This document shows positions 7,141 to 14,582 of a DNA stretch of 64,000 bases, piece by piece. Source of the stretch: Streptomyces sp. WZ.A104 (GTDB lineage: Bacteria; Actinomycetota; Actinomycetes; Streptomycetales; Streptomycetaceae); assembly GCF_002382885.1 (NCBI RefSeq), contig NZ_NWVL01000045.1, forward strand, positions 1 through 64,000, read 5' to 3'. Position 1 is the stretch's first letter, and each line of letters starts with the position of its first letter. The translations under genes and the position numbers were made by a program. A model generated the notes under the pieces. The model saw nothing but the letters and a program-made list of their open reading frames with translations. It was not told the DNA's origin and did no database searches.

Positions 7141-9474
7141 GTGGCGGACGCCCCCGAAGGCGCCCGGCGCCCGGTCGCGACGGCCTCCGGCCATGGCTCG
7201 CCCCCGCGGCGGATCGCGGTCATCGGCGGCGGCCCCGGCGGACTCTACGCCGCGGCCCTCCTCAAGCGGCTCGGCCCGGCCCGTGAGATCACCGTGTACG
7301 AGCGCAACGCCCCCGACGACACCTTCGGCTTCGGCGTCGTGCTCTCCGACGAGACGCTCGGCGGCATCGAGCACGCCGACCCCGAAGCCTACCGGGCGCT
7401 GAGCCGCGAGTTCGTCCGCTGGGACACCATCGACATCGTCCACCGCGGCCGCACCCACACCTCCGGCGGCCACGGCTTCGCCGCCCTCGGCCGCCGCCGG
7501 CTCCTGGAGATCCTGCACGAGCGCTGCGCCGCCCTGGGCGTCGAACTCCGCTTCCGCACCGAGGCCCCGCCCGCCGCCGAACTGGCCGTCCACCACGACC
7601 TGGTGATCGCCGCCGACGGAGTGCACAGCGCCACCCGCGAGGCGCACCCCGAAGCCTTCGGCCCGTCCCTCACCGAGCACCGCAACCGCTACATCTGGCT
7701 CGCCGCCGACTTCGCGCTCGACGCCTTCCGCTTCGAGGTCGCCGAAACCCCGTACGGGGTCATGCAGTTGCACGGATACCCCTACGCCGCAGACGCCTCC
7801 ACCGTCATCGTCGAGATGCGCGAGGAGGTGTGGCGCGCCGCCGGACTCGACACCTGCGACCCGGACGAATCCACCAACCGCTGCGCCAAGTTCTTCACCG
7901 ATGCACTGGACGGCAGGCCCCTGCGCGGCAACAGGTCCAGCTGGCTCACCTTCCGTACGGTCGCCAACTCGCGCTGGTCGCACGGGAACACGGTGCTCAT
8001 CGGGGACGCCGCCCACACCGCGCACTTCTCCATCGGCTCCGGAACCAAACTCGCCGTCGAGGACGCCCTCGCGCTGGTCGCCTGCATCGAGGAACAGCCG
8101 GACCTGCCCTCCGCGCTGACGGCGTACGAGACCGAGCGCCGCCCGGTCGTCGCCTCCACCCAGCGGGCCGCCGCGGCCAGCCTGCGCTGGTTCGAGGAGC
8201 TGGCCACCTACGTCGACCAGCCGCCCCGCCGCTTCGCGTTCAACCTCCTCACCCGCAGCCGCCGGGTCACCCACGACAACCTGCGCCTGCGCGACGCCTC
8301 CTTCACCGCCGTCGTCGAGGAGGAGTTCGGCTGCCCGCCCGGCACCCCGCCGATGTTCACCCCCCTCAGGCTGCGCGGCCTCGAACTGCGCAACCGCGTC
8401 GTCGTCTCACCGATGGACATGTACTCGGCCACCGACGGGCTCCCCGGTGACTTCCACCTCGTCCACCTCGGTGCCCGAACGCTCGGCGGGGCCGGACTGA
8501 CCATGACCGAGATGGTCTGCGTCAGCCCCGAGGGGCGGATCACCCCCGGCTGTGCGGGCCTGTGGACCGACGAACAGGCCACCGCCTGGCGGCGGATCAC
8601 CGACTTCGTCCACACCTCCGCCCCCGGCGCGGCCATCGGCGTCCAGCTCGGCCACTCCGGCCGCAAGGGCTCCACGAAGCTGATGTGGGAGGGCATCGAC
8701 CAGCCGCTGGAGCACGGCAACTGGCCCCTGTCGGCGGCCTCCCCGCTCCCGTACCGACCGGGCGTCAACCAGGTTCCGCGGGAGCTGGACAGCGCCGGAC
8801 TGGCCTCCGTACGCGAGCAGTTCACGCAGGCGGCGCGCCGCGCGGCCACCGCCGGTTTCGACCTCCTCGAACTCCACTGCGCGCACGGCTACTTGCTCTC
8901 CGGATTCCTCTCCCCACTCACCAACCACCGCGCCGACGCCTACGGCGGCCCGTTGGAGAACCGCCTCCGCTACCCCCTGGAAGTCTTCGACGCGATCCGC
9001 GAAGTCTGGCCGGAGGACCGGCCGATGACCGTCCGGATCTCCGCCACCGACTGGGCCGAGGGCGGCACGGAAGCGGAGGACGCCGTGGAGATCGCCCGCG
9101 CCTTCGCCGCCCACGGGGCCGACGCCATCGACGTCTCCACCGGCCAGGTCGTCCCCGACGAGCGCCCCGAATTCGGCCGCTCGTACCAGACCCCGTACGC
9201 CGACCGGATCAGCAACACCGTCGGCATCCCGGTCATCGCGGTCGGCGCCATCTCCTCCTGGGACGACGTCAACTCCCTGCTCCTGGCGGGCCGCGCCGAC
9301 CTCTGCGCCCTGGCCCGCCCCCACCTCTACGACCCGCACTGGACCCTCCACGCGGCGGCCGAACAGGGCTACACCGGACCGGGCGCGCCCTGGCCCCTCC
9401 CGTACGGCGCGGGCAGCCGCACCCCGCCCACCGGCCGCACGGACGCCCCGAAACCCCGGCTCACCCTGGGATGA
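7141..9474 (+). CDS. fused flavin monooxygenase / Old-Yellow-Enzyme (2-aminobenzoyl-CoA monooxygenase-reductase type)
   Basis: A 777-residue two-domain flavoprotein. Residues about 20-385 are an FAD-dependent aromatic hydroxylase: the dinucleotide-binding GGGPGG is at the N-terminus and the second FAD motif GDAAHTAHFSIGSG lies before residue 310. Residues from about 405 are an NADH:flavin oxidoreductase (OYE) barrel beginning MFTPLRLRGLELRNR. This fusion is characteristic of the enzyme that hydroxylates and then reduces 2-aminobenzoyl-CoA, studied in Azoarcus evansii; databases also call relatives bifunctional salicylyl-CoA 5-hydroxylase/oxidoreductase. The CoA ligase, hydratase, acyl-CoA dehydrogenase and Rid protein nearby favour anthranilate, but salicylate cannot be excluded. 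The GTG at 7141 has AGGGGAAG upstream. Confidence 0.88.
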   Translation: MADAPEGARRPVATASGHGSPPRRIAVIGGGPGGLYAAALLKRLGPAREITVYERNAPDDTFGFGVVLSDETLGGIEHADPEAYRALSREFVRWDTIDIVHRGRTHTSGGHGFAALGRRRLLEILHERCAALGVELRFRTEAPPAAELAVHHDLVIAADGVHSATREAHPEAFGPSLTEHRNRYIWLAADFALDAFRFEVAETPYGVMQLHGYPYAADASTVIVEMREEVWRAAGLDTCDPDESTNRCAKFFTDALDGRPLRGNRSSWLTFRTVANSRWSHGNTVLIGDAAHTAHFSIGSGTKLAVEDALALVACIEEQPDLPSALTAYETERRPVVASTQRAAAASLRWFEELATYVDQPPRRFAFNLLTRSRRVTHDNLRLRDASFTAVVEEEFGCPPGTPPMFTPLRLRGLELRNRVVVSPMDMYSATDGLPGDFHLVHLGARTLGGAGLTMTEMVCVSPEGRITPGCAGLWTDEQATAWRRITDFVHTSAPGAAIGVQLGHSGRKGSTKLMWEGIDQPLEHGNWPLSAASPLPYRPGVNQVPRELDSAGLASVREQFTQAARRAATAGFDLLELHCAHGYLLSGFLSPLTNHRADAYGGPLENRLRYPLEVFDAIREVWPEDRPMTVRISATDWAEGGTEAEDAVEIARAFAAHGADAIDVSTGQVVPDERPEFGRSYQTPYADRISNTVGIPVIAVGAISSWDDVNSLLLAGRADLCALARPHLYDPHWTLHAAAEQGYTGPGAPWPLPYGAGSRTPPTGRTDAPKPRLTLG

Positions 9475-9654
9475 CCAGGCACTCGTGGCAGCGGCACGGG
9501 ACGGGTGGGGCACACCGCCCCAGTGCCCCTGCCGGTACCGCACGGCCAGGGCGCCGAGCGGGGCGGCCCGCTCCTCCGCGTACTCCCGGGTGGTCCACGC
9601 CTCATCCTGCCCGTCGGGCCGGGACCGGAGCACCCGGATTTCGGCCGGCAGGCC
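9475..9654 (-). other. convergent spacer with a coding-like minus-strand segment
   Basis: Between the convergent monooxygenase and PaaX genes a minus-strand frame from about 9633 reads DEAWTTREYAEERAAPLGA and continues with normal Streptomyces codon bias for about 50 codons. It has no proper stop before running antisense into the monooxygenase gene. It may be a small gene with a frameshift or a remnant. I do not recognise it. Confidence 0.2.
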
Positions 9655-10476
9655 TCACTCCCGGACGAAGCGCTCCCCGGCGTCCCGCAAGCGGTCGTGC
9701 AGGCGGCCGAACACCTCTGCCGAGCGCGCGCCCGGCCAGTGGTCCGGGAGGAGTTCCGGGGGGAGGCCCGGGTCGGCGTAGGGGAGTTGGCGCCAGGAGT
9801 CCAGGGCCAGGATGTAGTCCCGGTAGGCGGCCTGGGGGCGGGGTGCGGTGTCGGGGGGTGCGCTCGACTCCCAGTCCCGCAGGACCGGTTCGTGCAGTTC
9901 CAGGAAGTCGTGGTGGAGGCGGGCCACCGCATCCAGGTCCCACCAGCGGGCCACCGACTCGCGGGTCGGCGTGAAGCCGAGGTGGTGGCCGCGGAACAGG
10001 TCGACGTACGGGGCCAGTTCGAGGCGCTCCAGTGTGTGGCGCGTCTCCTCGTAGAGGCCGGCGGGGGCGATCCACACGCCGGGCGCCGCTGTGCCGAAGC
10101 CCAGCCGCGCCAGCCGCGAGCGCAGCACATGCCGCTTGCTGCGTTCCGCCTCGGGCACCGAGAACACTGCGAGGACCCAGCCGTCGGCGAGCCGGGGCGC
10201 GGGGTGCCGGTAGATGCGGCGGTCGCCGTCGTCCAGCAGCTGGCGGGCGTCCGGTGACAGGGCGTAGCCCGCCGAGCCGTCCGCCGCGCGGGCCGCGACC
10301 AGCAGCCCGCGCCGCTTCAGCCGAGAGACGCAGGAACGTACGGAGGGGGCGTCGACGCCCACGGCGTGCAGCAGACGGATCAGCTCGGCCACCGCGAACG
10401 GGGCGTCGTCGGAGGGACGACCGTAGGCGCCGTACAGCGTGACGATCAGGGAACGGGGGGTGCGCAGCTCGGCCAC
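9655..10476 (-). CDS. PaaX-family transcriptional repressor
   Basis: A 273-residue regulator with the three-part PaaX layout. An N-terminal winged helix (about residues 1-75, including PSVRSCVSRLKRRGLL) is followed by the central cleft domain with DGWVLAVFSVPEAERSKRHVLRSRL. The C-terminal PaaX_C domain includes YRDYILALDSWRQLPYADPG. PaaX proteins repress aromatic-acid catabolic genes and are released by an aryl-CoA, phenylacetyl-CoA in E. coli. Here the island suggests anthraniloyl-CoA or a related thioester as effector. The gene is downstream of, and on the same strand as, the CoA ligase; a palindromic element fills the 65-base gap. Confidence 0.9.
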   Translation of the reverse strand: MAELRTPRSLIVTLYGAYGRPSDDAPFAVAELIRLLHAVGVDAPSVRSCVSRLKRRGLLVAARAADGSAGYALSPDARQLLDDGDRRIYRHPAPRLADGWVLAVFSVPEAERSKRHVLRSRLARLGFGTAAPGVWIAPAGLYEETRHTLERLELAPYVDLFRGHHLGFTPTRESVARWWDLDAVARLHHDFLELHEPVLRDWESSAPPDTAPRPQAAYRDYILALDSWRQLPYADPGLPPELLPDHWPGARSAEVFGRLHDRLRDAGERFVRE

Positions 10477-10487
10477 CTGATCACTCT

Positions 10488-10543
10488 AGGGCCTGTCGTT
10501 CGGGTCAGCCCGCGGGCCCGGGATGCTCCGAACGGAAGGCCCT
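10488..10543. repeat. intergenic palindromic element
   Basis: Arms AGGGCCT-GT-CGTTCGG (10488-10503) and CCGAACG-GA-AGGCCCT (10528-10543) pair over 14 of 16 positions around a 24-base GC-rich loop. Its right arm includes the first two bases of the TAG stop (10544-10542) of the CoA-ligase gene. It can serve as an attenuator between the ligase and paaX, or may be a copy of a dispersed Streptomyces palindromic repeat. Confidence 0.55.
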
Positions 10544-12203
10544 ATGCCGTGTCTTCCCGGAGCAGGAACCGCTGGAGCTTGCCGGTCGCGGTGCGCGGGA
10601 GGGCGGTGTGGAAGACGAAGACGCGCGGGCATTTGTGCGGGGCCAGGTTGGCCTTCATATGGGCGCGCAGCGAGTCCGCCGTCTGTTCCGAGCCCTCCGC
10701 CAGCACCACGTGCGCCACCACGATCTCGCCGCGCAGTTCGTCCGCCCGGCCCACCACGGCGGCCTCAGCGACCGCCGGATGGCGCAGCAGGGCGTCCTCC
10801 ACCTCGGGGCCCGCGATGTTGTACCCGGAGGAGATGATCATGTCGTCGGCGCGGGCCACGTAACGGAAGTAGCCGTCCGGTTCGCGGACGAACGTGTCAC
10901 CGGTCAGGTTCCAGCCGTGCCGGACGTACTCCGCCTGGCGCGGGTCGGTGAGGTAGCGGCAGCCGACCGGGCCGCGCACGGCGAGCAGCCCCGCCTCGCC
11001 GTCGGGCAGCTCCTCGCCGTGCTCGTCCACCACCCGGGCCTGCCAGCCCGGCACGGGGACGCCGACGGTGCCGGGGCGGATGGCGTCGTCGGCGGCCGAG
11101 ATGAAGATGTGCAGCAGCTCGGTGGCCCCGATGCCGTTGATGATGCGCAGCCCGGTCGCCTCGTACCAGGCCTGCCAGGTCGCCGCGGGCAGGTTCTCCC
11201 CGGCCGAGACGCAGCGCCGCAGCGCCGAGAGGTCGTGGCCGTCCAGCTGGCCGAGCATCGTGCGGTAGGCGGTCGGCGCGGTGAACAGGACCGACACCCG
11301 GTGCCGCGCCAGCGCGGGCAGCAGTTGCCGCGGCCCCGCCTGCTCCAGGAGCAGCGTGGACGCCCCGGCCCGCAGCGGGAAGACCAGCAGCCCGCCCAGG
11401 CCGAAGGTGAAGCCCAGCGGCGGGCTGCCCGCGAACACGTCGTCGGGCCGCGGGCGCAGCACCTCGCGGGAGAAGGTGTCGGCGATGGCCAGCACGTCCC
11501 GGTGCAGATGCATACAGCCCTTGGGGCGGCCGGTCGTCCCCGAGGTGAACGCGATCAGTGCCACCTCGTCGGCCGCCGTGTCCACCGCCCGGTAAGGGCC
11601 GGAGCCGGAGTGCGCGGCCGCCAGCCGGGTCAGGTCGTCGGGCGCGTCCCCGCCGAACAGGGTGATCCGCAGCCCGTCGACGCCCGCCTCGATCAGGTCC
11701 TTCTCCGCCCGGGCGTCGCACAGCGCGTGACCGGTACGGGCCAGCGAGCAGACGGTGGCCAGCTCCGTTGCCCGGGCCTGCGCCAGTACGGTGACGGCGA
11801 CGGCGCCCGCCTTCATGACGGCGAGCCAGCAGGCGGCCAGCCAGGGTGTGGTGGGCCCGCGCAGCAGTACCCGGTTGCCCGGCGCGATCCCCAGGTCCTC
11901 GGTCAGCACATGCGCGATGCGGTCCACCGTCTCCCGCAGCTCGCCGTAGCTCCAGACGCTCCCGTCACCCGAGCGCAGCGCGGGGCGGTTCGCTCCCCGT
12001 TCCGCCACGGTGCGGTCCAGCAGCTCGTTCCCGCAGTTCAGCCGTTCGGGGTAACGCAGCCGGGGGTCGTCCAGGAGCAGCTTCGGCCACTGCTCGGGCG
12101 GCGGCAGATGGTCGCGTGTGAACGTGTCGGTATGCGCACCGGCGACGCGTACGGACGCGCCTTCGGCGGCTGTGGGCGTGTTCGGCGAGGAATTCGGCTC
12201 CAT
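10542..12203 (-). CDS. aryl-CoA ligase (benzoate/2-aminobenzoate-CoA ligase family)
   Basis: A 553-residue ANL-superfamily adenylating enzyme that would activate an aromatic acid to its CoA thioester using ATP. Visible motifs are the P-loop AFTSGTTGRPKG, the aromatic-binding/adenylate motif NGIGATELLHIF, the hinge region GDTFVREPDGYFRYVARADD, and the C-terminal catalytic lysine in PRTATGKLQR. The subgroup resembles benzoate-CoA and 2-aminobenzoate-CoA ligases more than fatty-acyl ligases (judged from these motif regions only). It is divergent from the acyl-CoA dehydrogenase operon. In the pathway it supplies the substrate of the fused monooxygenase/reductase. Confidence 0.88.
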   Translation of the reverse strand: MEPNSSPNTPTAAEGASVRVAGAHTDTFTRDHLPPPEQWPKLLLDDPRLRYPERLNCGNELLDRTVAERGANRPALRSGDGSVWSYGELRETVDRIAHVLTEDLGIAPGNRVLLRGPTTPWLAACWLAVMKAGAVAVTVLAQARATELATVCSLARTGHALCDARAEKDLIEAGVDGLRITLFGGDAPDDLTRLAAAHSGSGPYRAVDTAADEVALIAFTSGTTGRPKGCMHLHRDVLAIADTFSREVLRPRPDDVFAGSPPLGFTFGLGGLLVFPLRAGASTLLLEQAGPRQLLPALARHRVSVLFTAPTAYRTMLGQLDGHDLSALRRCVSAGENLPAATWQAWYEATGLRIINGIGATELLHIFISAADDAIRPGTVGVPVPGWQARVVDEHGEELPDGEAGLLAVRGPVGCRYLTDPRQAEYVRHGWNLTGDTFVREPDGYFRYVARADDMIISSGYNIAGPEVEDALLRHPAVAEAAVVGRADELRGEIVVAHVVLAEGSEQTADSLRAHMKANLAPHKCPRVFVFHTALPRTATGKLQRFLLREDTA

Positions 12204-12244
12204 GAAGGATCGCCCCCTTGTCGCCTCTGGAGCGTATCGTTTGG

Positions 12245-12259
12245 GTGACGGTAGTCAAC
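12245..12259. promoter_or_regulatory. TGAC-N4-GTCA operator candidate in the divergent spacer
   Basis: GTGACGGTAGTCAAC lies in the 158-base spacer between the CoA ligase and acyl-CoA dehydrogenase genes. It matches the 6218-6233 palindrome in core, spacer length and first spacer bases (GTGACGG-N2-GTCA). Confidence 0.4.
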
Positions 12260-12276
12260 GGTCCGCGATAGGGCGC

Positions 12277-12350
12277 GACGCGGCAAGGTGTGACGCGACA
12301 AGGCAGTGACGCGAAAAGTGCAGGGACGAGACAAGGCAGACGCGACAAGA
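12277..12350 (+). repeat. five imperfect direct repeats of GACGCGACAAGG
   Basis: Copies start at 12277, 12292, 12308, 12325 and 12339, a spacing of 14-17 bases. They occupy the 5' leader of the acyl-CoA dehydrogenase gene directly upstream of its ribosome binding site. Confidence 0.6.
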
Positions 12351-12361
12351 GAGGCGCCGCC

Positions 12362-13516
12362 ATGACGGCATTCTCCCTCGAACCCGAACAAACCGCATGG
12401 TGCGAAGAGCTGCGCACCCTCGCCGAACTGGAGTTGCGCCCGCTGGCGGAGAAGGGCGAGCCCGGGCGCGTCAACCGGCCGCTGCTGGCGGCGCTCGGCG
12501 AGCTGGGGCTGCTCGGCCGGATGTTCGGATCCGGGGCGCTCGACCTGTGCCTGCTGCGCGAGTCCCTGGCCCGGGGCTGCACCGAGGCCGAGACCGCCCT
12601 CGCCCTCCAGGGGCTCGGCGCCACCCCGATCGTCCAGGCGGGCACTGCCGCCCACCGCGAGGCCTGGCTCCCCGAGGTCCGGGCCGGACGCGCCGTCGCC
12701 GCGTTCGCGCTGAGCGAGCCGGGCGCCGGGTCCGACGCGGCGGCGCTGAGCCTGGCCGCCGATCCCGCCCCCGGCGGCTGGCGGCTCACCGGAGAGAAGT
12801 GCTGGATCTCCAACGCCCCGGAGGCCGATTTCGCCGTGGTCTTCGCCCGGACGACCCCCGGCGCGGGCTCCCGGGGCATCACGGCGTTCCTGGTCCCCTC
12901 CGACCGCCCAGGACTCACCGGCTCCGCCCTCGACATGCTCTCCCCGCACCCCATCGGCACCCTGGAGTTCGACGGCGTACCGGTCACCGCCGACGACGTC
13001 CTCGGCGAACCCGACCGGGGCTTCCGGGTCGCCATGAACACCCTCAACCTCTTCCGCCCCAGCGTCGGCGCCTTCGCCGTGGGCATGGCCCGCGCCGCCC
13101 TCGACGCGACCCTGGAGCACACCGCCCACCGCACCGCGTTCGGCGGCCCCCTGAGCGACCTCCAGGCCGTCTCGCACCAGGTCGCCGAGATGGCCACCCG
13201 CACCGAGGCCGCCCGCCTCCTCGTGTACGCGGCGGCGGCCGCCTACGACGCGGGGGAGAGCGGGGTCCCACGCCGCGCGGCCATGGCCAAGCTGTACGCC
13301 ACGGAGACCGCGCAGTACGTCGTCGACACCGCCGTCCAGCTGCACGGCGCCCGCGCCCTGCGCCGCGGCCATCTGCTCGAACACCTCTACCGCGAGGTCC
13401 GGGCGCCCCGGATCTACGAGGGCGCCAGCGAGGTGCAGCGCGCCATCATCGCCAAGGAGCTGTACGCGACAGCGGCACAGCAAGCCGTCTCCCCGAACCA
13501 GGAGCCGTCCGTATGA
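12362..13516 (+). CDS. acyl-CoA dehydrogenase family protein
   Basis: A 384-residue FAD enzyme of the acyl-CoA dehydrogenase fold. It shows AFALSEPGAGSDAA (flavin and substrate-binding strand), WISNAPEADFAVVFART in the beta domain, and the C-terminal helical segment RAPRIYEGASEVQRAIIAKEL. It would dehydrogenate a cyclic or ring-opened acyl-CoA in the aromatic pathway. The ATG at 12362 is preceded by GAGAGG; longer in-frame starts fall in the repeat-rich leader. The stop overlaps the next start (ATGA), so the Rid-family gene is translationally coupled. Confidence 0.9.
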   Translation: MTAFSLEPEQTAWCEELRTLAELELRPLAEKGEPGRVNRPLLAALGELGLLGRMFGSGALDLCLLRESLARGCTEAETALALQGLGATPIVQAGTAAHREAWLPEVRAGRAVAAFALSEPGAGSDAAALSLAADPAPGGWRLTGEKCWISNAPEADFAVVFARTTPGAGSRGITAFLVPSDRPGLTGSALDMLSPHPIGTLEFDGVPVTADDVLGEPDRGFRVAMNTLNLFRPSVGAFAVGMARAALDATLEHTAHRTAFGGPLSDLQAVSHQVAEMATRTEAARLLVYAAAAAYDAGESGVPRRAAMAKLYATETAQYVVDTAVQLHGARALRRGHLLEHLYREVRAPRIYEGASEVQRAIIAKELYATAAQQAVSPNQEPSV

Positions 13517-13914
13517 GTCCGTCCCACCGGATCAACCCGGCCGAACTCTCCCCGCCCACCGGCTTCTCGCACGCCGTCGTCGCCACCGGCGGCCAACTGG
13601 TCTTCCTCGCGGGGCAGACCGCGCTCGACCCGGACGGCAAGGTCGTCGGAGCCACCCTGCCGGACCAGTTCGCCACCGCCCTGGGCAATCTGCTCACCGC
13701 CCTCCACGCGGCCGGCGGCGCCCCCGCCGATCTGGCCCGGGTCACCGTCTACGCCACCGACATCGCCGACTACCGGTCCCACGCCCCCGAGCTGGGCCGG
13801 ATCTGGCGCCGGCTCGCGGGGCGCGACTACCCGGCGATGGCCGTCATCGGCGTGGCCCGGCTCTGGGACGAGCAGGCGATGGTCGAGATCGACGGGGTCG
13901 CGGTCCTGCCGTGA
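13513..13914 (+). CDS. Rid-family (YjgF/YER057c/UK114) protein lacking the canonical Arg
   Basis: A 133-residue trimer-forming Rid-fold protein. True RidA enzymes hydrolyse enamines/imines with an arginine in a PAR(S/T) motif. The aligned segment here is DYPAMAVIGVARL, with Met109 at that position, so the standard RidA deaminase activity is not assured. Translational coupling to the acyl-CoA dehydrogenase places it in the aromatic pathway. An enamine/imine intermediate is expected if the substrate is anthranilate, which would rationalise a Rid protein. The assignment of function beyond family is inference. Confidence 0.85.
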   Translation: MSPSHRINPAELSPPTGFSHAVVATGGQLVFLAGQTALDPDGKVVGATLPDQFATALGNLLTALHAAGGAPADLARVTVYATDIADYRSHAPELGRIWRRLAGRDYPAMAVIGVARLWDEQAMVEIDGVAVLP

Positions 13915-14006
13915 GCGCCCTCGCGCGCCGAGCGCCGATCCTCTCGTGCGCCGGGTGCCCCCGAGTCGCGGCCCGGGGGCACCGGCGCGAGGCTTGGGAG
14001 GTCAGG

Positions 14007-14471
14007 ATGCCGAGCCGCCCAGGAGAGTCAGCGGTGCCCAGTCGGTCGACCCCGCCCCCGCGCCCCGCCGCCCGGTCCTACGACGGCGAGGGCATCGTCG
14101 TCGGCTTCGACGCGCGCCGCTGCCTGCACGCCGCCGAGTGCGTGCGCGGGCTGCCCGCCGTCTTCGAGGTCGGCCGCAGGCCCTGGATCCTCCCCGACAA
14201 CGCCCCCGCCGACGAGGTCGCCGACGTCATCCAGCGCTGCCCGAGCGGGGCCCTCCAGTACCACCGCACCGACGGCATGCCCGACGAGGTCCCCGACGTC
14301 CCCACCCACGTATCGCTCCACGCCGACGGAGTGCTGCACCTGCGCGGAGACCTCGAAGTCGCCACCCCGTACGGTCCGCACCACGAGACCCGGGTGATGC
14401 TCTGCGGCTGCGGCGCCACCGGGAACACCCCGTACTGCGACCACAGCGGACCCTGCGCCGGACACGGCTGA
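14007..14471 (+). CDS. [4Fe-4S] mono-cluster / CDGSH-type iron-sulfur fusion protein
   Basis: A short protein of about 154 residues with two metal-binding parts. The first is a divergent ferredoxin-like domain (RRCLHAAECVRGLPAVF ... IQRCPSGALQ), with Cys residues spaced as in single-cluster Fer4_19 domains. The C-terminal part, LCGCGATGNTPYCDHSGPC, is a CDGSH-type zinc-finger/iron-sulfur motif (C-x-C ... C-D-H). It probably acts as a small electron carrier or redox sensor. The ATG at 14007 follows GGGAGG; a GTG at 14034 after AGGAGAG is an equally plausible start. It is separated from the Rid gene by 92 bases, so membership of the catabolic operon is uncertain. Confidence 0.75.
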   Translation: MPSRPGESAVPSRSTPPPRPAARSYDGEGIVVGFDARRCLHAAECVRGLPAVFEVGRRPWILPDNAPADEVADVIQRCPSGALQYHRTDGMPDEVPDVPTHVSLHADGVLHLRGDLEVATPYGPHHETRVMLCGCGATGNTPYCDHSGPCAGHG

Positions 14472-14582
14472 GACGACTCCCGCGTGTGCGGCGCGCCGGT
14501 CGGGTGAATCGGTCTTCGGGATATATCTGTATTTAGTGCCCTTTATTCCGGATGTTCCGCCGCCCGTTCCGGACCCCCCGTT

